Assembly (NCBI GenBank): GCA_017938925.1
Contig: JAGBAO010000001.1
Coordinates: 50,817 to 114,816, forward strand
Length of the DNA: 64,000 nt
Direction of reading: 5' to 3'
Source of the DNA: Bacteroidales bacterium
GTDB taxonomy: Bacteria; Bacteroidota; Bacteroidia; Bacteroidales; UBA932
Shown here: positions 44,893 to 53,383 of the stretch, in pieces
Layout: every line of letters starts with the position of its first letter
How positions within the stretch are numbered: position 1 is the first letter of the stretch
Notes under the pieces: generated by a model
Databases searched by the model: none
Told to the model about the DNA's origin: nothing
Seen by the model: the letters and a program-made list of their open reading frames with translations, nothing else
Position numbers and translations under genes: made by a program

Positions 44893-46458
44893 TTATACAA
44901 AATTCAAAGAATTCCGTACAACATCAGCAAGGTTATCAAGTGAACTGCCAGACATAGTCGTAATATCTTCACAGAATATGACCGGAATATCCGTTCCGTT
45001 AAGTATGTAATGACCATTATTGAAAGTCTCCGGATTTACCCATCTGCCTTTACCGAAAATCAGGTTCTTGCAATAATCGGTGAAGAACAGTATTGCCTTC
45101 GGCTTCAATAAAGCTATAGTATCGTATGTCAATTCAAGTTGTTCTCTTATAAAATCCTGATTTACTTTCATCAAGGCATCTCTGTCATTCTCCCTCACAT
45201 AGAGAAGATTCATGTGAGCATACGACTTCCCGCATCTGCCTGCAAAAGACTCCAAGGCCTTGAAATATGGTGGTGCATCATCACGCTGATAGAAACTACC
45301 GTATAAGAGCGAATGCTTATTGTTGCTTTCGATAAAGCGTTGATCATCCTCCGGGCTATATGATGGATTGACTCCTACGAAAAGAATGCAGTCTTCAACT
45401 CCATCTGCAGCAAATATCGGACGACGTTCTATATATTCTGATGGTACTGAATGCCTGTATTTAAGCCATATTCTGTGCAAAGCACTACAGATTCTGTTAT
45501 TTGCATCGAGGTCAAAGAAGATGGGGGCGTCTTCACTGTCAACACTTTCTGCGCCATCGAAGTGTGAAACTGTAGATATTTGGTATTCAACGTGCTGTAC
45601 CTCATTTTTCTGTTCTACACTATACTTATCTTTTTCGCCAGCCAGCCATTCTTCAAACTCACATTTTCTTTTATGCACTTTATAAAAGTAAAAGCTCCAT
45701 AATGCTATTATCAGAAATATCGAACACACCAAGGCTATTATAAGAACAGTGTCCTCATACCAAGTGTAATCATAGTATTCTATAGTCTTAAATATCCACT
45801 TCTCAGAATAAACAGCTGTTTCTTCTTTGCGAATCTGCCAAATGAAAAATATGACCATAAGCAATCCTCCTGTACCCAAGAGTGAGAACCTACGGTATTT
45901 GCTGTTTTTAACTTTAACTTCTGCCCTCTTTAGTTCTATTTCCTTTTCCAACAAGATTTCTCCATAAACAGGAATATGGGGGTCATTCGGATTAATACAT
46001 CTGAGTTCAAACAGGCACTGGGAAAATTTTTGATATAAAGCTTCATTATACTGATTGTGGATTCTGCCCTCTTCGCCATCATCATGCCTTTTGATAGATT
46101 TCATCTGAATTGACAGTTGTCCCAAGAGTTCATTCAAGCCATGTGATGTCTTAGGTATCGAAATAGCCATCAGTTTGTCAACATTTTCCAAAACAGCGGA
46201 ATTCAACATATTCAATTCTGCCCTTCTCGCTCTATTATCCTCTTCAATCTGGTGTTGTTCCGCTATCCTCAACCTTCTTTCTTCACGTTCTGCAGCTTCC
46301 TGCTTGATGCGCATCCTGTCCTCATGTCGCCTCTGAACATCACGATTCACTCTTCGATAAGGGGTTGACCAACTGTCTCCGAAGACTGCATTAGATATTA
46401 CTTTGGCTGTATTTTTACCTAATTCCCGACCAAAAGACTTACCAAATGAACTAGCCAT
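44893..46458 (-). CDS. Membrane-anchored uracil-DNA-glycosylase-like protein (cassette 2 cargo)
   Basis: A 521-residue protein in AT-rich DNA. Residues about 40-90 are a highly charged coiled coil (RRHEDRMRIKQEAAEREERR), two membrane helices are near 195-215 and 240-262, and the cytosolic C-terminal domain has the UDG-superfamily pattern: motif 1 FVGVNPS (360-366), AHMNLLYVREND (about 414-425), and LLKPKAILFF (about 450-460). The usual C-terminal histidine motif is replaced by VIFCEDITTMSG, so catalysis is doubtful. Two bases after the 251-residue gene, one transcript. A fusion of a UDG-like fold to membrane helices is unusual. Confidence 0.75.
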   Translation of the reverse strand: MASSFGKSFGRELGKNTAKVISNAVFGDSWSTPYRRVNRDVQRRHEDRMRIKQEAAEREERRLRIAEQHQIEEDNRARRAELNMLNSAVLENVDKLMAISIPKTSHGLNELLGQLSIQMKSIKRHDDGEEGRIHNQYNEALYQKFSQCLFELRCINPNDPHIPVYGEILLEKEIELKRAEVKVKNSKYRRFSLLGTGGLLMVIFFIWQIRKEETAVYSEKWIFKTIEYYDYTWYEDTVLIIALVCSIFLIIALWSFYFYKVHKRKCEFEEWLAGEKDKYSVEQKNEVQHVEYQISTVSHFDGAESVDSEDAPIFFDLDANNRICSALHRIWLKYRHSVPSEYIERRPIFAADGVEDCILFVGVNPSYSPEDDQRFIESNNKHSLLYGSFYQRDDAPPYFKALESFAGRCGKSYAHMNLLYVRENDRDALMKVNQDFIREQLELTYDTIALLKPKAILFFTDYCKNLIFGKGRWVNPETFNNGHYILNGTDIPVIFCEDITTMSGSSLDNLADVVRNSLNFV

Positions 46459-46460
46459 AA

Positions 46461-47216
46461 TTACAAATATTTACTTATTGATTTAACAGTTTTTGAAAAG
46501 TCATATAGTGCCACGAAGTCTGATTCTGACAATCTCTGTTCTGAACCAAGATTCCGAGAATGCGAATACATGACTGTTACAGTACCTTTCAGGCGGCACA
46601 CACCGTCCTGCGGACGATATATAATTTCTCTCTGAGCAAGTTCATCCTGACGGAATCCCTTGATTATTCTTATATCCAGTCCCCTGTTTTTGAGAGAATC
46701 TGGCAGATCATCTTCTGATACTTTCCGAAAGTCATATCCCATCCACACACAGTCTTCCGATGCTCCCCAGAACGGGTATGTAGATTTGTTGGCAACGATC
46801 AAAAGAGAGGGAGCGATACGTTCTATTTCAGTTTGAGCAACCCTAATTACATTAGCTATGGCTGCTTCATTTCCCCTGATATTATCCAAAAGTGTCTTTT
46901 GCTCTTTTTCGTAAAAAGGGAAAAGATCGAGATAGCCGCATTGAGACATCAAATCCTCTGGAATGAAGCTTCCAAGTTTAGAAAAATACGGATGTCCATC
47001 TCCATTAAATGGCTTTGGGTATGAACTTGTCGGAACGTATTGGCCGTTGACCGGCACACTTGGATTGATGCCGGTGATGAGGACATTCCCATTTACTGAT
47101 TCATCATTGTCGCAAGACACAAAACCTGCTTTTGCAAAATAGGAATTTTCTGGAAATGAAGATATTACCTCCAGATAATCTTGATAGAGATCCATGACAT
47201 TCTTCTGCCTCCTCAT
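46461..47216 (-). CDS. Uracil-DNA-glycosylase-like protein (cassette 2 cargo)
   Basis: A 251-residue soluble protein with the UDG-superfamily motif 1 as GINPS (49-53), YLDLFPFYEKEQ (around 95-106) as the next conserved strand, and IAPSLLIVANKSTYPFWG further on. A histidine (MYSHSRNLG) near the end could be the catalytic one. No iron-sulphur cysteines. Starts 26 bases after the RNA element, so it is directly under its control if the RNA is a leader. Paired with the membrane-anchored UDG-like gene downstream. Confidence 0.72.
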   Translation of the reverse strand: MRRQKNVMDLYQDYLEVISSFPENSYFAKAGFVSCDNDESVNGNVLITGINPSVPVNGQYVPTSSYPKPFNGDGHPYFSKLGSFIPEDLMSQCGYLDLFPFYEKEQKTLLDNIRGNEAAIANVIRVAQTEIERIAPSLLIVANKSTYPFWGASEDCVWMGYDFRKVSEDDLPDSLKNRGLDIRIIKGFRQDELAQREIIYRPQDGVCRLKGTVTVMYSHSRNLGSEQRLSESDFVALYDFSKTVKSISKYL

Positions 47217-47241
47217 CCCTGGAGATTTACTGTTAAAAATA

Positions 47242-47444
47242 CAGAAAGCGTGGGACGATCGCCTAAATCATCTGGTAGGCCCTGAGATTGCCTTGGAATT
47301 GAAATAAGCAACAGCCCACGCTGATATCCATATTCCCTTTCGGGTACAGATACAGGTGAGGAAGTCAGCCAATTCTCATTCCAATTGAATTTCTCAGGTT
47401 CACCAGAGAGAAAAAGCTTACACTTTCCGTGTAAATATTATGTC
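47242..47444 (-). ncRNA. Structured RNA element, copy 2 (kinase-cassette RNA)
   Basis: About 203 bases aligning with copy 1 (18246-18453). -7 box TACATTTG at the complement of 47448-47455 and TTTG at the complement of 47473-47476. Elements: ACAC-GGAAA-GTGT hairpin; CCTGAGA (complement of 47392-47398) pairing with TCTCAGG (complement of 47281-47287) inside the P1 loop; the CTCACCTGTATCTGTACCC box; a GAAA-capped CCC/GGG hairpin; and P1 AGCGTGGG/CCCACGCT (47315-47322 with 47247-47254). The pseudoknot bases differ from copy 1 on both strands but still pair. P1 is followed by TTTCTGTATTTTT, so it may act as a terminator, making this a possible switch before the UDG-like cargo. Confidence 0.8.
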
Positions 47445-47530
47445 CTACAAATGTAGGAATAATTTTTCAATACAAAAGCCTTCCACAATGGGCTGTCGCT
47501 TAAATTATTGATGATGCAAATCTAAACAAA

Positions 47531-47554
47531 AAGACAACCCGGTCGGATTGTCTT
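47531..47554 (-). terminator. Kinase 2 terminator
   Basis: AGACAATCCGACCGGGTTGTCT followed by TTTTTG on minus, right after the kinase stop; the same hairpin follows kinase 1. Confidence 0.8.
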
Positions 47555-47563
47555 TTCTTGTCT

Positions 47564-48730
47564 TTATTTCTCGTAAGGTCTGTATGGCTTTTGGTCTCTC
47601 ATTAATCCATAGTAGAAAGTCAACTCTTCGTATGAAAGCCTGCTTTCAGAAAGCTTTGGTATAGTTTCCAGTTTTGACTTAAACTGCTCGGTGTACTTTG
47701 ATGACAAAGTTGTATAAATTGAACCTAGTGCTGCCTGAATTTCTATGTCATCCGTCTTGAGCAGAGTGGCATCCCTGATACTCCAGTGCTCCTGCCACAA
47801 GCTATTAGCCTCAATACAAGCAAACTCCCAGAATCTGATTTCATCCATCTTGTTCAGAAAACGGTCTGTCGCAGCTTTCAATGCGTCATCCATATCTTCT
47901 GACAACTCCTTTAACTCATCTGCTCTGTTATCAGGCTGTTGCGGGATGAAAAAATAAGGTGTCAAGGTAGCAAGGAAAAGCAAGACTGCGGCAGCAACCA
48001 ATGGAATGGAATGCGTTCTCTTGAATGCTTTCTGCATCTGCTCGACATTTGTATATCGCTTTGCTGCATCCTTACGCAGAGCCTTGCCTGAAATATACCT
48101 ATACTTCCCTCCAAAGATATCCCTCATCAGAAGGCCAAGAGAATATATATCACTTCTGGCATCCAACGGAGCCGAATGAGCCAGAAGTTCCGGCGAAGCG
48201 TATTCCGGAGTGCAGCCCGGAGTCTTTGACAGATAATGCGCATCGTCATCGGACAATCCGAAGTCAACCAGTTTCACAGTATTGTCAGAGTGGGTTATCA
48301 GTATGTTTTCAGGTTTCAGATCGTTGTGGATGATACTTTTCCTATGCAGATACGCTACTGCTTCCAACAACTGGCTGAAGACCCTTCTACGCTGCTGGAT
48401 GGGTGGATTTTCCTTAAGGAATTCACTCAGCGTGCGCCCATCGACATACTCCATTATAATTCCCGGTCCGACAACTGTATCCTGCTCATAGGTAAACACA
48501 TTAACGACATACGGACAATCAAGGCCGATGGATATTTCATACTCTCTTCGTACCAGGGCATTCAATCTTCCGGTATTGTCCTTAGATGTCTTGATGATAA
48601 AATACTTGCCGTCCCTGCTGACCCTGTACAGACGTGTCATGGAATTTTCTGATAGCAGAACAGGATCAGAATATATGCTGTTTCCTGCTATTGGCTGAAA
48701 CTCAGGAACCAGTTGCGAATCATTACTCAT
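47564..48730 (-). CDS. Membrane-anchored Ser/Thr protein kinase, cassette 2
   Basis: 388 residues, paralogous to 18579-19769 over the entire length. Kinase lobe with FIIKT lysine, HNDLKPEN, DFG (KLVDFGLSDDD) and EYASPELLAHS; membrane helix near 245-262 (IPLVAAAVLLFLATLTPYFF); extracytoplasmic helical domain ending PYRPYEK. Start at 48730, about 37 bases after the TATATTTG box. Shared order with its sister: HTH-like gene divergent, RNA element and cargo downstream. The divergent sequence between the sisters, with conserved motifs, argues for a working kinase in both. Confidence 0.88.
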   Translation of the reverse strand: MSNDSQLVPEFQPIAGNSIYSDPVLLSENSMTRLYRVSRDGKYFIIKTSKDNTGRLNALVRREYEISIGLDCPYVVNVFTYEQDTVVGPGIIMEYVDGRTLSEFLKENPPIQQRRRVFSQLLEAVAYLHRKSIIHNDLKPENILITHSDNTVKLVDFGLSDDDAHYLSKTPGCTPEYASPELLAHSAPLDARSDIYSLGLLMRDIFGGKYRYISGKALRKDAAKRYTNVEQMQKAFKRTHSIPLVAAAVLLFLATLTPYFFIPQQPDNRADELKELSEDMDDALKAATDRFLNKMDEIRFWEFACIEANSLWQEHWSIRDATLLKTDDIEIQAALGSIYTTLSSKYTEQFKSKLETIPKLSESRLSYEELTFYYGLMRDQKPYRPYEK

Positions 48731-48773
48731 ATATTGTCTTTCTATGTCTTATTTGAAAGTCGGTTTGTCCGGT

Positions 48774-48794
48774 CAAATATAATGATTAATTTTG
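48774..48794. promoter_or_regulatory. Overlapping divergent promoters, cassette 2
   Basis: TATATTTG on minus (complement of 48774-48781) and TAATTTTG on plus (48787-48794), 5 bases apart, as in cassette 1. The HTH ATG at 48802 begins 7 bases after the plus box. Confidence 0.7.
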
Positions 48795-48801
48795 TTGCGT
48801 T

Positions 48802-49383
48802 ATGAATATAAAGTCAGATATACCACAGATATCCGTTCTAAGGCAGCAGGTCGAACAGAAAGCCGGTTTTCCTCTTGACACACATGGGGATTTTCTGACT
48901 TTGTCGGCGAAGATAGAGACATGTCTCCGCGAACACATATCGGAAAGTACATTGGAACGGATTTGGGGCTATTCCACAAGGCATTATGACACAGTGTCAT
49001 CAAGAAGTCTTAATGTGCTTAGCAGATTTGTCGGGTTTCATGGTTGGGAGGAGTTCTGCTGTTCCTTATCTCCCGGCAGTACCGCCTCTGAACTATTTGA
49101 CGGAGATTCCATAGATGTTTCAAAACTACAGCCAGGTGCGCGCATAAGACTTGGGTGGGCTCCTGACAGAGTTTGCATTGTCAGATATTTAGGAGACTTC
49201 CAATTTATTGCAGAAGTCACAGAAAACTCCACCATGCAACCAGGGGACACATTTTGTTGCAGACAGTTTCAGAAAAACAGGACGGCTCACTTGGACAATT
49301 TCTGCAAGGTAGGAACCGAAAAGAGATATACATACATCATTGGCAAAAACACTGGGATTACCATTCTCGAAGAAACTGACTGA
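48802..49383 (+). CDS. HTH-like regulatory protein, cassette 2
   Basis: 193 residues, paralogous to 19840-20430 (MNIKSDIPQISVLRQQVEQK; SESTLERIWGYSTRHYDTVS; RIRLGWAPDRVCIVRYLGDF). Helical N-terminal half with a putative helix-turn-helix, beta-rich C-terminal half. It differs from its sister by many substitutions but no gaps near the core, so both copies are under selection. Confidence 0.75.
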   Translation: MNIKSDIPQISVLRQQVEQKAGFPLDTHGDFLTLSAKIETCLREHISESTLERIWGYSTRHYDTVSSRSLNVLSRFVGFHGWEEFCCSLSPGSTASELFDGDSIDVSKLQPGARIRLGWAPDRVCIVRYLGDFQFIAEVTENSTMQPGDTFCCRQFQKNRTAHLDNFCKVGTEKRYTYIIGKNTGITILEETD

Positions 49384-49560
49384 CTTTCGAGCATAGCGAA
49401 GGCGCATCTGACTGGGGGCAAGATGGATCTTTGATCCCCTTTGCTTGCACGGTTTTAAGGCCTTCCTGAAAACTGCAAGTCCCTTCCACGAGGAAAGGGA
49501 TTTAGGAATGTGGTAACGTAAAAGGCGGGCACTCGCCCGTACACAAAAAGAGAACCATCG
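49384..49560. other. Non-coding segment between cassette 2 and tRNA-Leu
   Basis: No gene seen. Contains hairpins GGGGATCAAAGATCCCC-like (around 49427-49441), TCCCTTCC-ACGA-GGAAAGGGA (about 49481-49501), and GGGCACTCGCCC (49528-49539). A terminator hairpin for tRNA-Leu, AGAGAACCAGCGATGGTTCTCT on minus, is at 49550-49571. Confidence 0.5.
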
Positions 49561-49575
49561 CTGGTTCTCTATTTG

Positions 49576-49657
49576 TGCGGGCGAAGGGAATCGAACCCAT
49601 ACGCCTCTCGGCACCAGATCCTAAGTCTGGCTTGTCTACCAATTTCAACACGCCCGC
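49576..49657 (-). tRNA. tRNA-Leu (anticodon TAG)
   Basis: 82 bases without encoded CCA. Acceptor strands GCGGGCG and CGCCCGC, D-arm with TTGGTAGA, anticodon loop in CAGACTTAGGATCTG giving TAG, long variable arm TGCCGAGAGGCGT, and T-loop GGTTCGATTCC. Class II tRNA as expected for Leu. Confidence 0.93.
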
Positions 49658-49697
49658 TCGCTGTATAAAAAGAAAAGCAGATCGGAATCTGCTTTCT

Positions 49698-49773
49698 TGG
49701 TAGCGGGAGGAGGACTCGAACCTCCGGCCTCCGGGTTATGAGCCCGACGAGCTACCAACTGCTCTATCCCGCG
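49698..49773 (-). tRNA. Initiator tRNA-fMet (anticodon CAT)
   Basis: 76 bases with encoded CCA. The first base C faces A at 72 (C-A mismatch), and the anticodon stem has three G-C pairs (GGGCTCATAACCC), both marks of the initiator. T-loop GTTCGAGTCC. Promoter upstream: TATATTTG at the complement of 49785-49792 and TTTG at the complement of 49813-49816, 20 bases apart. Confidence 0.94.
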
Positions 49774-49877
49774 ATATTGGACTGCAAATATACGGACATT
49801 TTTTTTAATCCGCAAATTTTATTTCACTTTTTTGTAGGAAAGATCCCTCGACAGGCTCGGGATGACATCAGGAGGGA

Positions 49878-51287
49878 TCAGCCAAGAAAGGCGATCATTC
49901 CTTCCACATCTGCCTTTGCGAAGGCCTTCTGCTCGCCTGTGGTGAGGTTCTTCAGGTTGACCACGCCTTCTGCCACTTCGTTTCCTCCGACGATGGACAG
50001 GAACGGAATCGCCTTCTTGTCGGCATAGTCGAACTGCTTCTTCAGTTTGGTCTGCTCCGGATAGATTTCGCAAGGGACTCCTGCCTCACGTAGAGACTTC
50101 ACAACCGGAATGAGATATCTGAGTTCGTCGGCACCCATGTTTGCAAAAAGAAGCTTTGTGGTCGAAGTCACCTCTGACGGGAACTTGTCCAGGCCCTTGA
50201 GCACATCGTATATGCGGTCTGCTCCGAATGAGATTCCGACTCCCGACATGTTTGGAAGGCCGAAGATGCCGGTGAGGTTGTCGTAGCGTCCGCCTCCGCA
50301 GATGCTTCCTATCGCATAGTCCTTTGCCTTCACCTCAAAGATAGCTCCTGTATAGTAATTCAGACCGCGGGCAAGCGAGAGGTCGATCTCCACGTCGTGA
50401 CGGATTCCCGCCGCGTCAATAAAGCCGAAGAGTTCCTCCAGCTCGTCAAGTCCCTTGAGACCTGTCTCAGAGACGATTCCCGATGCTGACTTTCCGCTCA
50501 TAAGGTCTCTCATCACAGCGATCTTCTCAGCCGTCGAGCCTGAGAGGGTGAGCACCGGACGGATGACCTCGACGGCCTCCCGGGTCAGTCCCTTCTCAAG
50601 CATCTCTGCCTCAACAGCCTCAAGTCCTATCTTGTCGATCTTGTCTATCGCAACAGTGATGTCCACAACCTTGTCAGGAAATCCGCAGATCTCTGCCATT
50701 CCGGTCAGGACCTTACGGTTATTGATCTTGATGCAGACATTCACATCAAACAGAGTGAACACCCTGTCCACGATCTGGACGAGCTCAAGTTCGTTGAGCT
50801 GGGAAGTCGAGCCTATCACGTCCACGTCGCACTGATAGAACTCCCTGTAGCGTCCCTTCTGAGGGCGGTCGGCACGCCATACAGGCTGGATCTGGAATCT
50901 CTTGAACGGGAATGTGATGTCGTTCTGGTGCTGGACCACGAAACGAGCAAATGGCACGGTCAGATCGTAACGAAGACCTTTTTCGCACACCTTCAACGAG
51001 AGTGCCTTGCTGTTGTAGCCGTCCTCTGTACCCTCGACGCGGAAGGAATCATAGTCGATCTTCGAAAATGCATCTCCGGAGTTAAGGATACGGAACAGGA
51101 GCTTGTCTCCCTCCTCGCCATACTTTCCAAGCAGGGTGCTGAGATTCTCCATCGAAGGAGTCTCTATCGGTGCATATCCGTAGGTCTTGAAGACTGAACG
51201 GATGGTGTCGAAAATATAGTTGCGGCCCGCCATTTCTGCAGGTCCGAAATCTCTTGTTCCCTTTGGAATCGATGGTTTCTGTGCCAT
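49878..51287 (-). CDS. hisS: Histidyl-tRNA synthetase
   Basis: A 469-residue class II synthetase, [20 protein letters not shown], with the HisRS motif [14 protein letters not shown] and [17 protein letters not shown], then a C-terminal anticodon-binding domain. -7 box TATATTTG at the complement of 51314-51321. Insert near the middle is of normal length. Confidence 0.94.
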   Translation of the reverse strand: MAQKPSIPKGTRDFGPAEMAGRNYIFDTIRSVFKTYGYAPIETPSMENLSTLLGKYGEEGDKLLFRILNSGDAFSKIDYDSFRVEGTEDGYNSKALSLKVCEKGLRYDLTVPFARFVVQHQNDITFPFKRFQIQPVWRADRPQKGRYREFYQCDVDVIGSTSQLNELELVQIVDRVFTLFDVNVCIKINNRKVLTGMAEICGFPDKVVDITVAIDKIDKIGLEAVEAEMLEKGLTREAVEVIRPVLTLSGSTAEKIAVMRDLMSGKSASGIVSETGLKGLDELEELFGFIDAAGIRHDVEIDLSLARGLNYYTGAIFEVKAKDYAIGSICGGGRYDNLTGIFGLPNMSGVGISFGADRIYDVLKGLDKFPSEVTSTTKLLFANMGADELRYLIPVVKSLREAGVPCEIYPEQTKLKKQFDYADKKAIPFLSIVGGNEVAEGVVNLKNLTTGEQKAFAKADVEGMIAFLG

Positions 51288-51331
51288 TTGATATTCGTTT
51301 AATGTTCAACCTGCAAATATACAAATAAAAA

Positions 51332-51363
51332 CGTGACTCCGACACGCTGGTATCGGAGTCACG
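51332..51363. terminator. Bidirectional terminator between PepSY-like gene and hisS
   Basis: CGTGACTCCGA and TCGGAGTCACG arms around an ACACGCTGGTA loop. The stem is flanked by A-runs upstream and downstream, so it can stop both strands; it would mainly end the minus-strand lipoprotein gene. Confidence 0.75.
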
Positions 51364-51384
51364 AAAAAATTATATCCAGTCAGA

Positions 51385-51852
51385 TCAGATAGTCGGGAAA
51401 GCAAGAGAGACCTCTCCATCCTCTGTCACCTTGAGGGCAACTTCCACTCCCCCATATCTCACTTCAATCTCATAATAGTTGCCGTCAGGAGTCTCCACAT
51501 ATTCGATATCGCTTCCGGAAAGAACTGCAGAAGCATATTCCGAAGCCGCCAGGGCATCCTTTACCGACTGCGGCAATGCACTCGCTACCATATCGGTCTC
51601 CGTGCGGATCCAGTTTCCGGAAGCATCGTACCAGGCCTCATGTTCCTGCACTGCAGGAGCCTTGCCTGTCTCAAAGGAGACCTTCCAGTATCCAGCCTCG
51701 GCCTCCCACTCCACATCACGCGCATCAGGATACATTTCAGCAAATTCCGACCTTACGCTTTTTGCAGGCTTTCCGTCTTCATATTTCTCACATGAGAGCA
51801 GTGTCAGGGCGGCTACTGCTGCCGCCATGAAAATCATATAGAATCTTTTCAT
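51385..51852 (-). CDS. PepSY-like lipoprotein
   Basis: 155 residues, lipoprotein signal with C21 (AVAALTLLSC). Two PepSY-like (DUF2874) repeats: about 30-85 with DARDVEWEAEAGYWKVSFE, and 90-155. Small exported proteins of this type are common in Bacteroidota and may inhibit proteases or bind metal. Two bases after the second PepSY-like gene on the same strand. Confidence 0.78.
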   Translation of the reverse strand: MKRFYMIFMAAAVAALTLLSCEKYEDGKPAKSVRSEFAEMYPDARDVEWEAEAGYWKVSFETGKAPAVQEHEAWYDASGNWIRTETDMVASALPQSVKDALAASEYASAVLSGSDIEYVETPDGNYYEIEVRYGGVEVALKVTEDGEVSLAFPTI

Positions 51853-51854
51853 GA

Positions 51855-52286
51855 TCAGTCGTCGATTTCAATAAGGTTATAGTTCTTGTTGAACTTGAGG
51901 TCAAGGCGGTTGGAAAGCGTCACCTCATAGTGTCTCTTATCCACCTCATAACTGACAAAGTATGCGTCTGGGTACCTCACCTTCACGAACTCTACAATCT
52001 GCACAGGAACGAGGTCCGAAGGTACTCCATCCCTTGACTCTATCTTCTTCAGGGCTCCGTCGTTATAGAACTCCAGACTCACGCCGTTTGCAAGAGCGAC
52101 ATTGTAGTCGGGAAGAACGATGTCATCGTCCTTTGTAGAGAAGAGCACCTGAACTTCCGGATAGTTGGTATTGATGAAAGTCCTTGCTGCAGCTGGAAGC
52201 TGGTCCATTGATATAGGCCTGTCATCGGCCTTTGCGACAGCGGCAAAAAGAAGAAGTACCGCTGAAATTGTCAAAATCTTTTTCAT
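51855..52286 (-). CDS. PepSY-like exported protein
   Basis: 143 residues from the ATG at 52286, following -7 box TATATTTG (complement of 52314-52321); a much longer in-frame ORF upstream has no promoter support. Signal MKKILTISAVLLLFAAVAKA. Two PepSY-like halves; the motif YPEVQVLFSTKDDDIVLPDY sits in the first. Operon with the PepSY-like lipoprotein. Confidence 0.78.
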   Translation of the reverse strand: MKKILTISAVLLLFAAVAKADDRPISMDQLPAAARTFINTNYPEVQVLFSTKDDDIVLPDYNVALANGVSLEFYNDGALKKIESRDGVPSDLVPVQIVEFVKVRYPDAYFVSYEVDKRHYEVTLSNRLDLKFNKNYNLIEIDD

Positions 52287-52432
52287 AATCCATTGTTTTG
52301 GTTTGTCATAGCACAAATATAAGACCTTGAAATGAAAAATGCAAGTAATTTTGAATATTTCTAAATTAAAAACGCAATATTTTTCACATAGATATGGAAA
52401 AAAGGTGCCGATTATATAATTTTGCAGGGAAT

Positions 52433-53383
52433 ATGAAGAAGGGTAAAGCATATATATGGGCTGCCGGAGCAGGACTTCTTGTTCTGATGATTGCAGCGGA
52501 TCTTGCGTGCGGCGGGGAGGCGGGCGCGCAGGTGCTGCTGCACCTGAGGACGCCACGCGTCCTGACGGCCCTGCTTGCAGGGGCGTCGCTCGCGCTCGCC
52601 GGCGGGCAGATGCAGAGTGTGCTCAGGAACCCGCTGGCAGACCCGCACATCATGGGAGTGAGCGCCGGAGCCGCTCTGGGTGCAGCGCTTGCAACAATGC
52701 TTGGAGGACATTCCCTTCCCGGAATATTTAATGGGATCACCATTGCAGCAGCTGCTTTTGCAGGAGCACTCAGTGCCGCCGCCATCATACTCCTTGCCTC
52801 ACGCCGATTCAGAACCGCCTCGTCACTGCTCATATTCGGAGTCATGCTCGGATTCATAGTCAACGCTCTGGTGGCCATTCTCCAGTTCTCTTCCGATGCG
52901 GAAAGCCTGAAGATGTTCTACAGCTGGTCTGCCGGAAGTTTCTCCAACGCAGGATGGAACGAGATCGGGATACTGACAGTCACCCTTGCGACCGGCCTTG
53001 CCGGGGCCAGCTTCAACTCCAAAGGTCTGGACATAATCCTGTTCGGAGATGAGTTCGCCGCCATGTCCGGCGCACCTGTGCAAAGGATCAGACTCAGGGC
53101 CATCCTCGGATGCAGCCTGATGACAGCCACTGTCACGGCCTTCTGCGGCCTGCTCGGTTTTGTCGGGATCGTTGCCCCTCACATGGCCAGAGGCATATTC
53201 CGCACTTCATCCCACAGAACCATCATACCCGCATGCATGCTCACAGGATCCATGACGGCACTTGCTGCAGACCTTCTTTCACAGATTTCGTCTGCTCCCC
53301 TACCGGTTGCAAGCACGATGGCGATAGTCGGCGTACCGGTGATACTATATATATTATTAAAAGGTAGAGGCTATGGCGAATAG
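52433..53383 (+). CDS. FecCD/BtuC family ABC transporter permease
   Basis: 316 residues from the ATG at 52433, which lies 8 bases after the -7 box TAATTTTG (52417-52424). About eight to ten membrane helices. Family motifs LRTPRVLTALLAGASLALAG, MQSVLRNPLADPHIMGVSAG and GLLGFVGIVAPHMARG are intact. It imports iron-siderophore, haem or cobalamin. Shorter at the N-terminus than most members. Overlaps the ATPase gene by 11 bases. No binding protein or TonB receptor gene is adjacent. Confidence 0.9.
   Translation: MKKGKAYIWAAGAGLLVLMIAADLACGGEAGAQVLLHLRTPRVLTALLAGASLALAGGQMQSVLRNPLADPHIMGVSAGAALGAALATMLGGHSLPGIFNGITIAAAAFAGALSAAAIILLASRRFRTASSLLIFGVMLGFIVNALVAILQFSSDAESLKMFYSWSAGSFSNAGWNEIGILTVTLATGLAGASFNSKGLDIILFGDEFAAMSGAPVQRIRLRAILGCSLMTATVTAFCGLLGFVGIVAPHMARGIFRTSSHRTIIPACMLTGSMTALAADLLSQISSAPLPVASTMAIVGVPVILYILLKGRGYGE

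Noticed and set aside
52287-52556. Longer N-terminus of the second PepSY-like protein
   Set aside because: It reads across the promoter and replaces a good signal peptide by a non-conserved stretch.
52384-52878. Ala/Pro-rich frame opposite the permease
   Set aside because: Low-complexity shadow of GC-rich permease codons.
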